This document shows, piece after piece, positions 5,900 through 5,931 of a stretch of 5,931 nt of DNA (position 1 is its first letter; each line of letters starts with the position of its first letter). The DNA comes from Lachnospiraceae bacterium (GTDB lineage Bacteria; Bacillota_A; Clostridia; Lachnospirales; Lachnospiraceae), in contig JAQUUB010000181.1 in NCBI GenBank assembly GCA_028694115.1, positions 1-5,931 of the forward strand. The letters run 5' to 3'. Below the pieces are notes generated by a model, which was not told the origin of the DNA, did no database searches, and worked only from the letters and a program-made list of their open reading frames with translations. A program made the position numbers and the translations under genes.

Positions 5900-5931
5900 A
5901 ACCACACACATAAATGTTGATTTTAAGCAAG

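Overview
The window holds a nearly complete diversity-generating retroelement (DGR) on the minus strand. The host is probably a low-GC Gram-positive bacterium of the Clostridia (gut Lachnospiraceae-like), judging by the AT-rich sequence, strong AGGAGG-type ribosome binding sites, a Gram-positive signal peptide and a large secreted protein with BspA-type leucine-rich repeats. The exact species cannot be told from the sequence. Every supported gene reads right to left, so the order of expression runs from high to low coordinates.

Layout in order of transcription: an AT-rich leader (5824-5931); a HAD-fold 5'-nucleotidase-like protein (5823-5221); a small protein resembling the N-terminal mismatch-recognition domain of MutS (5224-4643), coupled to the first gene by an ATGA overlap; the DGR accessory protein Avd (4568-4116); the template repeat TR (4107-3965), starting 8 nt after the avd stop codon; a 149-nt non-coding spacer (3964-3816); the DGR reverse transcriptase (3815-2547); and the target gene (2560 to beyond position 1), whose start overlaps the end of the RT gene by 14 nt. 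The variable repeat VR (1705-1563) lies inside the target gene.

The decisive evidence is the TR/VR pair. Over 143 aligned bases there are 12 differences, and all 12 sit at adenines of the TR (read on the coding strand). All 12 also fall in the first two positions of AAY or TAY codons. This is the signature of adenine-specific mutagenic retrohoming: TR RNA is copied by the RT with Avd, adenines are randomised, and the cDNA replaces VR. VR encodes the ligand-binding part of a probable C-type-lectin-like domain (DUF6273-like) in a secreted protein.

Unusual points are an internal VR (at least 520 residues follow it, including an Ig-like region and leucine-rich repeats); a perfect 7-bp inverted repeat 3 bp past VR that is itself protein coding; two VR cysteines produced by mutagenesis of TR tyrosine codons; target translation probably coupled to the RT; and a MutS-domain-I-like gene plus a nucleotidase-like gene in the same apparent operon. 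The target gene runs off the left edge, so its C-terminus and any cell-wall anchor are not visible.
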